Assembly: GCA_035041965.1 (NCBI GenBank)
Contig: JAPYMA010000023.1
Location: 186,001-250,000, forward strand
Source of the DNA: Anisakis pegreffii
Taxonomy: Eukaryota > Nematoda > Chromadorea > Rhabditida > Anisakidae
Reading direction: 5' to 3'
Length of the DNA: 64,000 nt
This document shows positions 23,420 through 38,500 of the stretch, piece by piece; the stretch's first letter is position 1; each line of letters opens with the position of its first letter. The notes beneath the pieces are model-generated. The model searched no databases. It was not told the DNA's origin and saw only the letters and a program-made list of their open reading frames with translations. Both the position numbers and the translations under genes were made by a program.

Positions 23420-23655
23420 GGTAATCTTGTAGTTCAGGTGGGTAAAATCAAAACAGCATTTCGTTCGTTCACATTTGCAGTTAAGTGTGTGGTGTAGTCA
23501 GGCTTAGGCTTATGCTTAGGCTCAGGCTTAGGCTTATGCTTATGCTTAGGCTTAGGCTTAAGCCTAGGCTTAGGCTTGGGCTTACGCTTATCAACTGCGA
23601 ATGTGAACGAAAGAAATGCTATTTTGATTCTACCAACCTGAACTACAAGCTTACC
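23420..23655. repeat. Long inverted repeat bracketing the TTAGGC array
   Basis: 23420-23483 and about 23589-23655 are near-perfect reverse complements over about 64 bases (both arms contain ttgtagttcaggt on one strand), with a handful of mismatches. The loop is the degenerate TTAGGC array. Fold-back arms around a telomere-like core suggest a palindromic mobile element that carries or captured telomeric repeats. A diverged direct duplication of about 60 bases (ccacccc-attaggaccaga / ccacccactgggaccaggg) lies just left of the arms. Confidence 0.75.
23496..23590 (+). repeat. Interstitial telomere-like array (TTAGGC)n
   Basis: About 15 copies of TTAGGC with single-base variants (ttatgc, ctcagg, ttgggc, ttacgc) run without interruption. 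TTAGGC is the telomere repeat of most nematodes. An internal position and sequence decay show this is an old interstitial array, not a chromosome end. A Leu/Arg-rich ORF here is an artefact. Confidence 0.85.
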
Positions 23656-23699
23656 GGAGCAGGAAAAAACCTATTCAATAGGAAATGATTTCAAAATTG

Positions 23700-26277
23700 A
23701 TAGGGCGAGGTCTTGATCAGCAACTTCAATAGTGAATTTCTGCTCCGTCATCAGTACTGAGATCAACAATATATTGAAAGCTTATCAAAACGACACGGTT
23801 ACAGTTGTTCCAGGATCAATATAAAAAGGCACTTTATCAGAATATTCGTTATAAATAATGATTACCAATGCGAAGAAACTGGGCGGAGAACAATGATACA
23901 AAAGTGTATTTTCAATGAGTTGCATTATTCTTTAAAGTTATGACGTAAACATCAGATCGAGCGTTTTTAATTGTGATGATGCTTATTCTTCAGGAACAAC
24001 AATGACCGAACAGTTCTTCGTTGACTGAAAAAATTTCCGAAAACTGTCGTTCACGAGATGCTCGAATAGGGCTAGACGCCTTATTCGACATTAATTATCG
24101 AACGACTTTAGGTTATATTGTGGGAATTCGTGGAGGTGGATAGCATCTTTAATTTCTTGCACACGACAAATAATGACTATTACTCATTTGCATTCAAATA
24201 ACGGAACGTCCTATGGGATTGTACACTCGATCCAACGCAGCAATGAAATTTTCCTCGGCTATGTATGATCAAAAAGATGTCTGCAATGAGTTATTCATAG
24301 CTATAATCGCTACGATTAAAGAAGGTTTGCCAATTTTCGTAATCGGTCGTATGGGTGCACCTTGAAATCACATTCGATGGGATTCTGATTGTCAACATAA
24401 CCTCACTATCGATTTCGATGAATGCGGATTCCCTCACTAATGTCATTCATGAAACCTCAAAATTGTGTCTTCGAAGAATACCAGAGTGAAGTATACCTTA
24501 GAAATTCACAGAAGCCCTATTTTAAGCAACAGAAATCGACTTCATAAGAACTGCGTTCATCAGCACTGATTCTGGTGCGATGGAATGCACAATTCTCTGC
24601 TGTAGTGGATCCTCGGTTAACGATAACAGTTAATTTCGAAATATTGACCACAAACCAAAGTTTATGAAAATCATATCTTGGTTTTACTTTTGCTGTCAGG
24701 AATCTCACAAGGATTTTAGAGCATGATATTTGACTGAGAATGATGTATTCAAGCCAGACTACATTCGCCTGATTTAGCAGATTCCACAATACAGCTTTGT
24801 AAGGTTGCCCCATAGTTAGCCTTCAACATTTTTGCAAATTCACCACCAGAGCTTGATCTCGATTGACTAGTTTCTTCTCACACGTTGACCCATGTGATTA
24901 AATTTGATCGCTGATCACTTCCAGTTGCGAGTTTCGTACAAATAAAATCAGCTCTTCAATAGATTTGCAGAAACCCCAAAAAGCCTCAAAATGATCAAAA
25001 AGTAAAGTGTCGCCGAAAATTTTGGTTATAACCTGAACTCATTGGAAGTCGCGACGTTTTTGAACGCAAATTCCATTGCATTGTCCAAATCACAGATTGA
25101 TAGCAGAATCTGATTGTCAATTTAATGGCTGTTCGCAGTGATCCCATATCATAGGATACAATGAGATGTGAGATGAAAAAATTTTATGTGGAAAGAGGAA
25201 ATTGCTCACAAAATTCATTGTTGACTCTTTTGAACATATGAATATTTCGAATAGGAATCAATTTGAAATGTGTTCATAATAATGAAGCTGCACGATACAT
25301 AATCAGAAAATTGCTCGCTGTCGTCCGTCAGGGATCACAAATCACGCCTTATAATATGAATATCGCAATAACTGTGGCACTAACCTCACCTGAGGGCACA
25401 GGTCACCCGAGCATGATATTTGTTATAATAACCGTGCGACCATATAAAAAAAGATACGAGATATCAGTCTGAATCTGTTTCTCAAGGTGGCGAACCTTTC
25501 GCCTGATAATTTAAGTACTTTTCTGATGTCTTAAGTGGTTTTTTTTAATATCATGGTTCTTATTTGGGTAGAAAAGCTGTCAAAGTACTGCCGAAATTGA
25601 ATTCTGATTATTGATCGATGATAACAGCAACAGATAGATAACAGACACCACTGTGTCGCTCAGCCACGTGTATACTGCTGCTCAAAATGGTTACTGCTGC
25701 ATGGTTACTGCTCAAAATTTGACTAGGACTCTGGAAGTAAGAATCGTTTGTCAACAAATGTGAGCGCTTTCCATGCATGAAATCGCCTAGATTTTATTTT
25801 CCAAGATGCTGTAGTGTTGCTAGGGAGAAGATACTGAGATACTGAGCATAAATCATGCTAGACTACACTCACGGTGCATGAAGAAGGCTACGAGAAATTA
25901 TTTAAGTGATTTTCTGTGCTACTCAATGGAGCAAATTTTTCGAAATCATTATATTCTTCCAAGAAACAGTAGCTGCAAACCTCACGAATCTCGTATTCAT
26001 GATGGCCATCGCATAAGATATCAGCTATGATGCCGCCCAATAAGCAGGACACCATTAAGATATCAACTATATCTCTGAGATTGAAATGTCAACTATATCA
26101 TAGAATCATAAATTTTTAATGTTCTTGTTCCAGTTTAGCGCCTCTGCTGAATTTTTAAACTGAATTAACATGTATACTTTGTATACTTCTATACTTCTCT
26201 ATACTTGTATACTTCTCTCATGAAATAAAATCTCCTCTATCCGCTGATAATGAAAAATGTGTGGAATTGGTTTGCAG
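23700..26277. other. Intergenic region with nothing recognised
   Basis: Short chance ORFs only. A small repeated motif tatacttctatacttctc occurs near 26170-26215. No family-like coding sequence or RNA was seen. Confidence 0.3.
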
Positions 26278-26517
26278 AGCTGGGAAGCGGTTAACTTGAA
26301 AATTCCAACTGGCTGGAAGACTGGCGTGCAAGATCCTTCTACCGCTCGTGCTCTTGAAGACCGTGAGTTGAACCAGGCGATCGTGTACTTGCGAATGCAA
26401 TCACGCTCCGTTCACGATATTATGATCAATGATCATATTCTTGAACTTGAAATCATATTTGGATGCAAGAAAGCCGTGGAAGAAGCCCACAAAATTAATA
26501 TTATCACTTTCAGTTGA
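26278..26517 (+). CDS. Candidate terminal exon of an unidentified gene
   Basis: A good acceptor (ttggtttgcag) opens 79 codons to a TGA at 26517, starting SWEAVNLKIPTGWKTGVQD and continuing with a charged, helix-like stretch (ALEDRELNQAIVYLRMQSR). The composition is coding-like and the frame is phase 0. No family was recognised and no upstream exon was found nearby. An antisense ORF overlaps but lacks such splice support. Confidence 0.33.
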   Translation, partial: SWEAVNLKIPTGWKTGVQDPSTARALEDRELNQAIVYLRMQSRSVHDIMINDHILELEIIFGCKKAVEEAHKINIITFS

Positions 26518-29500
26518 ACAATTTTAGTGAGAAATATTGAAATTTTTCGCTTAAGGCTTGCTCTGAGTAACACTGTCGTGTGCAGAGCGAAAAGTTAGCA
26601 CGAATAGATGAGGTGATGTTAAGAGGAAATCATGAGAGTGCTCTCGTATCTCTTTTTTTTTGCTATGAAACAGAAGAAATGTTTTAGATTTCAATTGAAG
26701 CAAAATGCGACTTTGTTGACCGATCATCTACCACTCATTATCAGCAATTTCTTGAACATCTCGCGCATTTTAAATGAAAAATAGCGCAAGTAATTTCACA
26801 CTGTAACTGTGCTCAAAGTTCCTTAAAAAATCGTTCTCCAATGAGCATGTTCCGAGATTATTTACATGTTACTGATAATGTGCACATGATATTTTTCAAT
26901 GAGATTTATGATAATTGATGGCACACCCAACGATCAATTCTGCATCAATCAAAAACCAACTAAAGCCATCTCAACAATGCCGCAGTGTTATTCGACGCTC
27001 ATCTCTATAGATCATTGAATTAAGCATGTTTTGTCAAATATGAGTAATCCATCACGGTATTTTTCCAGAACACATCAGATACGCATCTAAGTCTCCAACT
27101 TATGCTAAGCACGGTAGTTTCAAATAATTACGTTCTTATGGCAAAGATCTGGCTTAAAGTTTTGCTCACATGAAAATTGCGCCTTTTTTATTCTAAATAA
27201 AAATGTTCTTAGAAGAATGATACTTATGCACAAACAAATGATAGCAGAGCGCTTTTGATTTGACGAATGCAGTCACCGAGAGTGTACAAACGTATAATAA
27301 ACGCTAAGTAAACTGAATAAGTAGCGCGATGTTTGATGGATATCATATATAATGAAATGATGATGATACTGAAGTGCCTTAGTTTGATTCATTCCGTTTA
27401 TTTGATATCCCACTGAGTGATGTATTTACGTCGTTATACGCTTTTCTCAATAGGCTCTGATTGCGGTGCTCTTTAATCTACCTGTCTTTTTTGTGTTGCA
27501 AGCATTAACTCTTCATTTCAGCGCTCGTTGATCGCATTCGCCAATTTAGCACAACGATCAGCTAGTTATCTCGATACTGAACGATGACATTGCAATTGAG
27601 TAGGAAATATTTCATGAGACGAGTAAAAGCTTAGTTTTCTGCGAACAATTGCGAAAAATTATTTTGTGTCTCGAAATTTAGTGATTTCCTTTCGAATACT
27701 TTCAGAACGCTGGTGCATTTCATCACTCTGTTGTTCACAATAGAACTGCACAACATGACCATATCATATGATTTAAATTCCATTATGCCTATTGCCAGTA
27801 CCTGCTTTTTCTCAATTGCAAAAGCTTATCTCATCAATTGAAAATTGAAAAAACCATAATTCTAAATTGCTACTGAAACTTGCAAACATGATCGTCTGGG
27901 CTTGTAATCACTCTACATACCAGCTGATCGCTAGTTTTATTAGTTCCTGATCGCTAGTTCCTGAATGTTTGATTCGTATTAACCAGTACTTCTGAGGAAG
28001 CCTTTTATTTTTAAACGAATAATTTACTGAAATTTAAATGATTGCAATGTGCATATATTAGGCGTAAGTGTTGTTTTGTCATAGCTGTGCGTGTGCATAA
28101 ACGGTCAGTCATCGTTCACTGTTTGCAAATCGGATGCCGTGATAAAGGCACATCTGTCCGATCGGATGCTCAAATTTATTCAATTCTTTATTAATATTCT
28201 TATGCTTACGCAAGCATCCACACATAAGCGTTCTATTGTGTCTTGAACCCATCCTCATTGCTATTAATAATAAAGTACAATGTGTATAATTATATTGATA
28301 ATGCATATTGTCTGCGATCAGCTGATGGTACAAATCATTAAAATTTTCATAATAAACACCAAACAGTCGGTTGAGCAGCCAGAAGAATTTCATCAGCATG
28401 TATTGCTCCCATCAGTAATGTTGTCATGAAAACAGTTAAGTCAACATTCACATGAATTTATCGCCTACACATTTTGAGAACAATTTGGAAGCGGGATATG
28501 ACAAGGTTCGCATTGGTGTAGTTTCATAATTGCCGAACGTTTGGTGAACTCAATTAGAGAAGTCAAAAGATCTTGAAAGCAGATCTTTGACCGTTCATTG
28601 TAACTAACAGTGCAACAAATCTCTGATCAGAGAAAACTTCGTTGAAGAAACGTTCAGCTTCTTTCGATTCACTGATCCATTCCCATGGAGAGGCATGATC
28701 AAACGAAGCAAATCTTGCTATTTTACAAACGCCCATATTGAAAAAGTTTTACGGAGGATGAAACTTACGACTAACAATAAGTGATATTCAGTTGGATGAC
28801 ATTATTCAAGCGTGATACGTCACTGTTGATTATGAGAAGAGTTACGCTGATCACACGTTTCAAAATCAAAAAAATCAACGTATTTTATCAACAGAACAAT
28901 TTGTTGCTCTTCCGGAGTTACAATCACAGCTTACCTTTGCCTTCTATCACTCATATGAGTGGGGTACACATGACGCGTTTAGGCACTGATAACAGTCAGA
29001 AACGATCGCGTTTTTGCCTTTGTCAATTTTTCTATGCACAGAACGCTTCCATGTGTCAATATTTATCGGTTCAGCTGCATTTGTGCATTTTATTTTTATT
29101 TTTGCCATCTCATCCATCCATATCCTGATTGTTTGCTAACAAAAACGCTTCCGGCTTCCTTGTTTCATTGTAATCAACAAGAAGTTTTGATGTGAGCAAT
29201 ATATCCTGTGGAAGAATACATTCAAAAATGAGCCTTCTCAACCAGTGATTCGTCCTTATCTTCAGTATTCTACCATTCATTATTCGAATGAAATCATAGT
29301 TTGGTTTCAGTGATGCATGTTTTGAGCTAGCAATGTCAGCGGTCTGGAATAGGAGTTCGAATGAACGATGCTGAAATTGCAGCAGTTTTTGAGCATCACT
29401 GGCGGTTATTAAAAAGCCTTACAGAAGAAAATTCTATCGATTGTGCGAAAAATATAGTAGATTTGCTGTGGAAGTGGACTATCAGAAGCATTCTGCGAGA

Positions 29501-32500
29501 TCATTAGAAATTTTATTAACATTTTTTGAACAGAAGCGTTTTTGTTCTGACATTTTCAGCTTTTTCGTTATCATGTTTATCACCTTTCTCTTCATTCTTC
29601 TCAGCTGATTTATTTATGTGCAGATATAACTCCAGAAGGGCTAATGAATATGTATGTATCGTATTTGCGTAAAATTAGCTAAATTTAAGCATATGTCCTC
29701 GCACAGCACATTCCTAAACAAGTATCCATCATTAGTTATCATGATAGCCTCCCAGACTTCTATCTCGTTGCAGAACTCATCGGTTACCCAGTTTGGGTGA
29801 TCTATTACCCATTCTGATAGAACTCACCCATCCTTTCATGTATCACTTAAATTCCTTTTGCCTGAGGATATTAATCTCTTGGTATGTATCATGTTCAGAC
29901 CACCATTAGCACGAAGTTTCAGTGATAAAGTTGCAATGTTCGATTCTTAGGTAACGACTCATCATCTCAGCAATCAAAAAGAAACAATTTCTTTGCTGGA
30001 GATCTCTCATTTGGGAATTTCCCATCTATGCTTACAAGCAATTTCATTTAAATTATTCACTAAACGAAGCAAACTGTGATTCCATGAACATAGTAAGATT
30101 TAATTAAGACGAAATCTCGCATAGTTATCCTCATTAAGCGAGGAATAATGTTGATATGTGCAGTTGAGATCCACTAAATGTATGTTTACACACACGTTCA
30201 TCTGAACGGTTTCCTCATTATGAACGTAATAAATTTCCTACGGCCTGACGCATTATGAGCATGTGCTGAGCTGTATTCACACAAGATATATAGTTCTTAA
30301 TAAATGCCGTATTCGATGACAAATAAGCGTCTTCATCATATTTTGATGTGTTGCATTAAGATGTTCTCATCGTGTTTCAACGATCAAGCAATCTCTTTGA
30401 GCTGTACCGCCATCAAAACGGATACTCATTCAATTCCCCAAGCATGATGCATTCTCTCAAAGGTCACAACCCATTATCGATGAATACAACTGCAATATTT
30501 GATCATATCTCCTCGACTGCTCTTAATTATTTCGTAGTTTGATCGTGTACACAAAGAAAGTCAACTGTCGCCCTATCGAAGAGACGCAGTCTGAAAGAGT
30601 GAACTAAAATGATGTACAAGAGTTCAGAAATCGCTCTTGTAACTTGAACACTCAACAGTTTGTGGAACTTTTGAACTTACCGTCAGATGTGAATAAGTAA
30701 GTGCAGTAGCTCAGAGCATTCGTCGTTAGTTGGTGAAAATGTCGAGTGCCAAAATGCTTTCAGAAAGCGACAGAATATTAACTCGGTTCATTAATATTCA
30801 CGATGCATGACTTCGTTCTCGTTTCTAGTAAACACTCGCTGATGGATACACATTCAAATTTATTTGATGTGAATGCTCGGCCCGCTTTAAGCATCACGGT
30901 TACTAAACATACGAGTGATGTGATTCCACCTTCCTTGTGAACTACTCATAATTTCAAATGCGTGTACTTTTCAAATTCTAAAAGTTTTAGATATCTGTTC
31001 AACATTTGCTATGTGTTACAGCACGAAACCGTGCGTACCATCATTTGAGAACACTATCGTTCATCATGTTTGATATTCTCAGAGTTTTTTGTTTATTTTC
31101 GGTTAGCTCTTCCATATGCCATGGAGGACGGAGTTTAGAGGGTAGCATTTCGATCAACATCGCTAGCAGTTCATTCGCAGAGCCGAGAACCGAGCACTGC
31201 TTAACGCAGCAACGTTAGAACCATAAACGAACTACTTGAAAGTTTTCAAAATGGAGAGGAGAGAAACAATAAATTTCGAGATGAAAAACACAATTGCGCC
31301 ACTTTTAATGATTCAATGAAACATTTTCGTTTAAATCACTTCAGTCTATTATTTGTTACGAAGTGAAGTATGCATGCTCGAGCTCCTCATCAACTCCTCC
31401 AACTTTTCAATTTTTTTCAAACTCCTCTTAACAATTTTTACCCTTTCATTGAGCTGTCTAAAGAAATGCGTTGATTTTGTTCCGATTATCCTGTTAAATA
31501 CAGCTTCAAGAAGATAATCGTTAAATTGCTCGTGGAAACATCATCAAAATCACGCGATATTATAAACATCCGAAAGCATTTCATATATGTTCTATGAATT
31601 CCGTCATATTTGTACGTGACTTAAAACTTTTGTTCCATTCTTCATTTACGGATACCTACGCATAGTCGTTGCGGAAAAACTTTACTGCAATGGTTTTTAA
31701 TTTCAGCAAGCATTCCGATGCAACTGTATTTAATCACCTTTTCAAAATTTCCTCATTAATATGTCTTCATCGTCCTCGTTTAGTTAACCTTCCAAATTTC
31801 ACTCACTTCTGCATCAATTGACAGCTCTTGTCCTCCCTCTTTTAAACAATTTCATCTTTATCTAATCACAAATACAGTAAGATGACTTAAACTTACTTCT
31901 ACGACACGTAAAACTGTACTCATTCGTGATCAACATCTTGTTCTGAAAATACAATGTACTACCTCAAAAGTCTACCAACACAAAACACACAAGATTGATC
32001 TTATTCTTGAGTTTTTGTTGTTATTATTATTCTAATTATTGTCACAATAATATTATTAACGTCATTCTCTCAATTGTTGATCGTATTGTTGCTTCAGTAT
32101 TTTCATTATTATTATTTCTATTGTCACTAATCTTGGTATTGTTATTACTATTGTTGTTATTATTGTGACTGTTTGTTGCATATTTGATTAGGATCATTAA
32201 CACTAATAAATCACGGTAACTCTTCGCTTATCTCCTCCTCATCATCTCTTCTGTCAGTGTCACTAATCCCTCTGAGATTTATTTCGTACATATTCAATTT
32301 ATACGATTTGGTCAACAACACCACATTTGGTATTTCCGTCGCTTACAATAGCAAGTTATTGTCCTCACAAATCGACTCTCTCCAGCAATTCATCAGTTGC
32401 TTCAAGTATTCCTCTCCTCAAGGAGAAACAACCGAATTTTTAAGACTGGAATGCGAATGAAAACACTTTGAATACGATTTATCAAATGATAATAATTCAG

Positions 32501-35500
32501 CAAGTGTCTGGCAATGATTCACTCCAAGGAAGTACATTATGAATATTTGTGGCTTCTAAAGTACTGACGCAGTTTGTTTTGTTGATGATCAATTTCATGA
32601 ATCATTTCTTTATCAACCAAATTTGAGGTTGAATTGGAATGATTGGAATATTCGTCCACCCCATTCCATCTTAAAACATTGTCTTCATTCATAAAACAAA
32701 ATTTTATCACTAGAAAACGTGAGTTTGAGGCTTCCATATTGGCCAAGATCCTTAAACAACCAATTATATTATATTAACTTCGAACTGAAAGTTGCTGAAT
32801 GAGGACAGAATGACCGTTAGTTTGCGTTCAATCGTATTCGCTGCATTCATTCATTGTAAAAATAAAAGCAATCATCAATCATTTGTAGTAACAGTGCTGT
32901 GCATGCGACTATCCTTTCTTTATCATGCAGGGTGGGTCATCAATCGTCATGCCTTCTTTCATTTGGTGAGCGGGCCTTCTCTCTTGGCTGTTGGTGACAA
33001 AATTAGGAGGAGGAGGAGGTATCTTGCTGGCATACCATTTGATACAAATTCGACGTTGATAGTGTTATTCCTCTTGATAATTAACGGTTTAGTTTTGTCG
33101 TTTATTACTATTGCTTAACGTCTCCAGTATGACTTCTCCATGTTAATGAAAACAGTGATTAAATAGATCATTTTAAATGACCAGTAGCTACTCCACTCCT
33201 TCACCTTGTTACTTTGACTGATCAACGTTTTGATTCGTTCGTTTTCAGTGCTCAAGTACGGTCGCATTCACATTATCTTGCTTATTATTCAAAGTGAAAT
33301 TATTGTACTTATGCACACGCAAAAAATATTACTTTCTCTCATAGCGTTCGTTCGGAGATTTTCATGCATCCTTCACCCCGTTCTAGTGTTGTCAACGAGT
33401 GATTCAACGGACTTCATAAACAATCATTAAACAGGGCCGATCGATTCCTTAGTTCAGCAGCTGGTTGATTTGTTTGATTTCAAATCAATAACTGGTGAAA
33501 AAACCCATTATGAAACAAAGGTCGCTGATCGCTGAAACAAAGGCGAAGCAAATGACAGTTCGTCGAAAATGAGACGTTTCCGGAAACCCTTGCAATTCGC
33601 ACAGAAATGTGATGCATGGAAATGCTTTACATTTTATGTTATAACTGAACGATTTATCTGGTATCTGTTATCTTTTCGCCGCATGTTTGTTCATATTGTA
33701 CAGCATGAAACATGCCAGCTGCACACACTGAATTTAGTCTGAATGCATTCGTGCACAATCAGCTCGATTTACCGTCATCAGCATGATTTTTTGACTTTTT
33801 TCATTTTTCATTTTTCGAAAACATTTCATTTGCTGATTTCTTTCGATTTATACCACACTGGAAAATGGGACGAAACAAAACGCAGCCAAGCAAACCGATA
33901 CTCATTGCGCCAATCGATGATTTGCTTTGTCAGTTGCTAAAATTTTCAGCTTTTCATTAGTATTTCATTCACCGTCAAAGATTGCATGGCAGTGTGGCAA
34001 GAATAGAATTTAAATGCTTGCATTCTTGTTATTACCGCTGCATGCTCTGAAACTGACCTCATACTTCTCATAATCTTCTCATGATTTTTCATGGTCTTAT
34101 CAATATTTTGTTATGAGCCATGGTTTTGGAGATTTATCAGAAAGCTTTTCATCCGTTTTATCAATTTGCTCAATAAAACAGTGATTTTGATCTTCTCTGA
34201 TCTTATCATTCGCATAGCGCTCACTGATGCCACTTTCGTTGCATCACCATACCACCTAAGTGTTACATTATCGCTGGATTGCATCACTTTCCAGCGAACG
34301 TTTCGTTCCGTTTGGGAAGCTAAGTCGAGAACTTGCCAAAACTGGATTGTTGAGAACAGAGAAAATAGCAGTGTCACTTAACAAAACGGTAATTGGATCA
34401 TTAATGACGAATTCAATCGAATTGATCCTATTAATGAGTTGCTGTCAAATGACATTTTCTTCATCATGAATTTTCAGCGAATTAGTTTCCCAAGAGAAAC
34501 CGCGATAATCGCTAACTGTTTTCAGTCTTGCTGTTCTTGAAATTAAAGAACAGTGCAATTCCTATAATGAAGCAACAAAGAACAAGAAATTTTCAAAGCA
34601 AACGCTTCGAAGCGAACTCTTAAGAAATAACAATATTCCATCCTTTTCATGGGTGGAGTTTAAAAATGGGCTCGTTCCGAAAAGTTTCGAAGCGAGAGAT
34701 GTCAAAGAAAAGCGTGGAATTACTTGATGAACGCCGGTGACTGAAGAGAAGATGTTATGAAGTGAAACCAAAAGAAATATTGGTGAGCATCTTGCTGGGA
34801 ATTTCAGCAGGTCGAATATCCGGCGAATTAGAGCAGTTTTATTTGAAATTTATGATCACTCCAGAATTTCACCAAATCAACGCAAATCGATCGCATTTCT
34901 CACACCAATCTCAATTAAACACTGATTCTTGACCGTGATCAATTATTATTGCGTCATGAACGTGACGAAAAATGCTGTAGAATGATAATAATGGTAGTTA
35001 TGATCAGAATGGGCTCTAAACAGGATAAGCTCCAAATGAACGATGATTATTATTTTTATTATTGTTGCTATTCTTAGTGCTAACACTACTGGTTATTGCT
35101 ATTGCTAATTATTGTTGTTATTGTGATCATTATTACTAGTTATTATTATTATTGTTTTTCCTTTTAATATTATTATCATCACTGTTAGTATTTCTATTAG
35201 TGTTGTGAATGTTGCTTCGCTGGTGATATTCAGTTAGCTAGGAACGGCCATCTGTTGAGCATTAGTGCCATGCATGCATGCATCCACTCATTACGTTTGT
35301 GTGCTCTAAAATCTAGACGTGATTAATGCATACTGCATATTACTCTGATTAGTATTGCTGAATGTTTTTGCGCAACTCAGCAGTTTACACCTTTATTTAT
35401 GAGCTCAATTATCATTAGATAGTGGCAAATTGAGCAGTGATTGCCAGGTTATTATGTGACTCGTTCGCATTCATTTAATCACCACTTACAATTGCTTGTT

Positions 35501-38500
35501 ACGATCTTATGCCTTTCTGTCAGCACCGTTTTATGTGACTTCGTTCATTTCTTAACATCGAGTTAGATTTCTCAGTTCATAACACCAGCATTTTATGAAA
35601 TTTTGTCTGCGTCAATTGCTCAACTATAATTACTCTTTCATATCGACTGCTCTTGTTTGTTTCCATAGAACAGAAGTTCATTCGTTTATGTACTGAATCA
35701 TTTCTATCACCGTCAAACATTCAGCATACCTGAGTGTTTCATGTAATTTCCCTGAAGTATGAGCAGTTTCATATACGTGTTTCATTGAGTTAAGTCCTCA
35801 ACAGCAAGTTGATTCCGTTGGATTGAGCGTTCATTTAATCGTATTTCCTTTTTAATGGCATCACCAATACTTAAATAATGAGAAATTGAGGTATAAAAGA
35901 GAGGAAATGAAACGGAATAAATGAATGGAAGTTTGATATTTCCAATGCTTTTTGAATGAATTCTCAAATGAATTCCACTGAATCAATGCCATCTGTCATC
36001 ACCGCAATTCAATAGAATGCTTTTAAATGTTAGCATACAATTACTTTCACCACTCTTTCAGTTTCGTACTTTTCTCAGTATATCACTGCCAGAAATACTG
36101 AACTGTGTCATCAGATCCGTATTCGGTAGTGGCAGGTTATGTGTTCGTGAAAATCCAATAAATATTTTTTTCGATGGTATTCCCCCGAAAGGAATATTTT
36201 ACGATCGTTGAAAGCAGATGATTTTGCTGTTGATATACCGAAATAAAAATAAAATACGAAGGAAGCAGATAATTTTTGAGCAAAATTTATTCCACTCTTA
36301 CAGAAACATTGCAACTTTTTCTCTTACAGAAGTTAGCCATACAAAAGTGCAATGTATTGAGCATGAAATCTTTGTGTCCCAAACGCATATGAATACGTAT
36401 CAACCTTCAGCAAATCGCAGCTTATTTCCACATGTTCAGCCACGTTTGTGCGCCAAATTTTTGACGAGGTCCATCGTTTTGAATGATAAATTGTTGCTAT
36501 TATTATGAAGGCGCTCTATCATGCACTCTGTCTGCATGTGATACTCCAATAAATCAGTCGATCGTATGTACGTTACTTTGCACTTTCGTGTGCGGTTTCT
36601 TCGATGAAACTTCAAAACCTTCGATATTGATCGAATGTGTGTGCGTGTATGATTCGAATTGCTATCTTATGCTTCCACGCATTCAGAATGTCATTATTCC
36701 CTTATCAACCGTTGAAATACGATCAGTCGAAACGAACTCTAACAAGCTTTCGCCGTTGCAAATAGGTACTACCAGTATTGCAAATGTCATGCATACTATA
36801 TGGATAATGTTCATTCGTGTTGTATTGATGATGACGTTGAGCGTATACGCAGCTCATAACAACACAATAATTATATCATAATAGCACACATCAAAAATCT
36901 CATTAAATATGTCCTGATGATCATCAGTTTCGTTTTATTTTTTAGCTCGTAATCATATCCATCCATCCATTCACTCTGTGAATGAAACAAACTCTAGTTT
37001 ATTTGTGCCTAACGTTGCACAAAAAGCATCATTTTCTGATTGTGTCTCCTTTCAGTACGTTCCTGCAAGAATTTTATTTCCTTACTTTTCAATCACATGA
37101 AATTCTCTTTTGGCACTTTAGTGCTTTTTATGCTGAGAAATTGATATTAATTTTTCCTCCGATTGCATTATAACTGATTAAGTAATTGACTCTCAGATCA
37201 CATAAGTGAAAGTCCGGCGAGTTGGATACGTGATTAATTCGTTCACATTCATCTTTCAAATGGCTTTCGATATGGCCATTTTTCAAGTTCAATTCGTACA
37301 TTCACTTCTCCGTTTTTGTTTGTTTGATGACGTTTTGTTCTTATTTGAATGTGATTTCGTTCTAAAATAAACCGACGACTCTTTCCGTTGCAGTCGTACT
37401 CCGTTACTCTCGATAATAACGCCTCTGAACATTCAAGCTTGATGTCAAAGCAATCGAGGAACGCTTTCATCAGCAGCATTATTACCTTTCCTTCCTTCCT
37501 GTTCTTTCGTCCTTGCATCAATGCCCCTATTCATAGCCACTTTATTTCCATTAATTGCTAAAACAACATTCAAACAAACAAATTAGTCTGCTGGTAGTAC
37601 CGTCGTTAACATGCATACAATCTACCCTCATTAATACGTATGCAACCCAATGAATTGAAGCAATTAAATTACTGGATTAATCAAATTTTATCAATCATCC
37701 TCCTAAAAAACATGCTTATTTGAGGAAATTCTCGATTTTTTCTTATCGAAGCAATTGCTATTAAATCTAACATCAGATGCCTTTATTTCGTTCATGTTCT
37801 TCATTCCCCGACCGCAGAAGCAATGAAGTTGTTGACCTCCAAATCAAAAATAGTTCAGAACACATAATTGTAAGTAAAGGTAAATGCAGCAGAAATTTCT
37901 GGCCTTGATTCGGAATGCTGATGAGTGAAGGATGGATATGTTGCACAGCATGCATCCTTGCTGCAACGAATGATTTTTGTTTATCGACACCAACGATCTC
38001 TCTATCTACTAATGACACTGTCCAACATTAACAGATGGTTCATGTAAGATACTTGCGTATGTTGATCAAGATGATGTATCCATCTAATTTCAAATGTCTC
38101 TTTTTTTGCGGAATCGAATCATCCGTTTCACAAATGTTCTTAATTTGTCATTTCTCATCTCAGCTGTCGTCTGTCAACGCTCTATCTCATTAGCAGCAAG
38201 TCATCTTGCTCATTAATTAAACTCACAGTGGGAAGGAACTCAGCTCTTTGTCTGGATGGGCAACAAAAATATGGCATTGAAATATGCAAATCTATCTAAA
38301 TATGGCGAGAATATAATGCTGCTTAGCGATTAATTGCTCAATGTCATTATTAGGTAGCATCATACGATTATGCTAAATACAAATTTATTGCACAAGAGAG
38401 CATTTGTAGTGCTGCAAAAAAATAACTGCACTGAACGATGGTCTAAATATAACGTTTGAGATTTTAACAGTAGACACTAATGGTTCCCATGTCCGAAATT

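Noticed and set aside
23485..23688. Leu/Arg-rich ORF
   Set aside because: Translation of the TTAGGC-type array; not a protein gene.
36483..36881. 132-codon plus-strand ORF
   Set aside because: No domain, no splice partner, irregular composition; judged a chance ORF.
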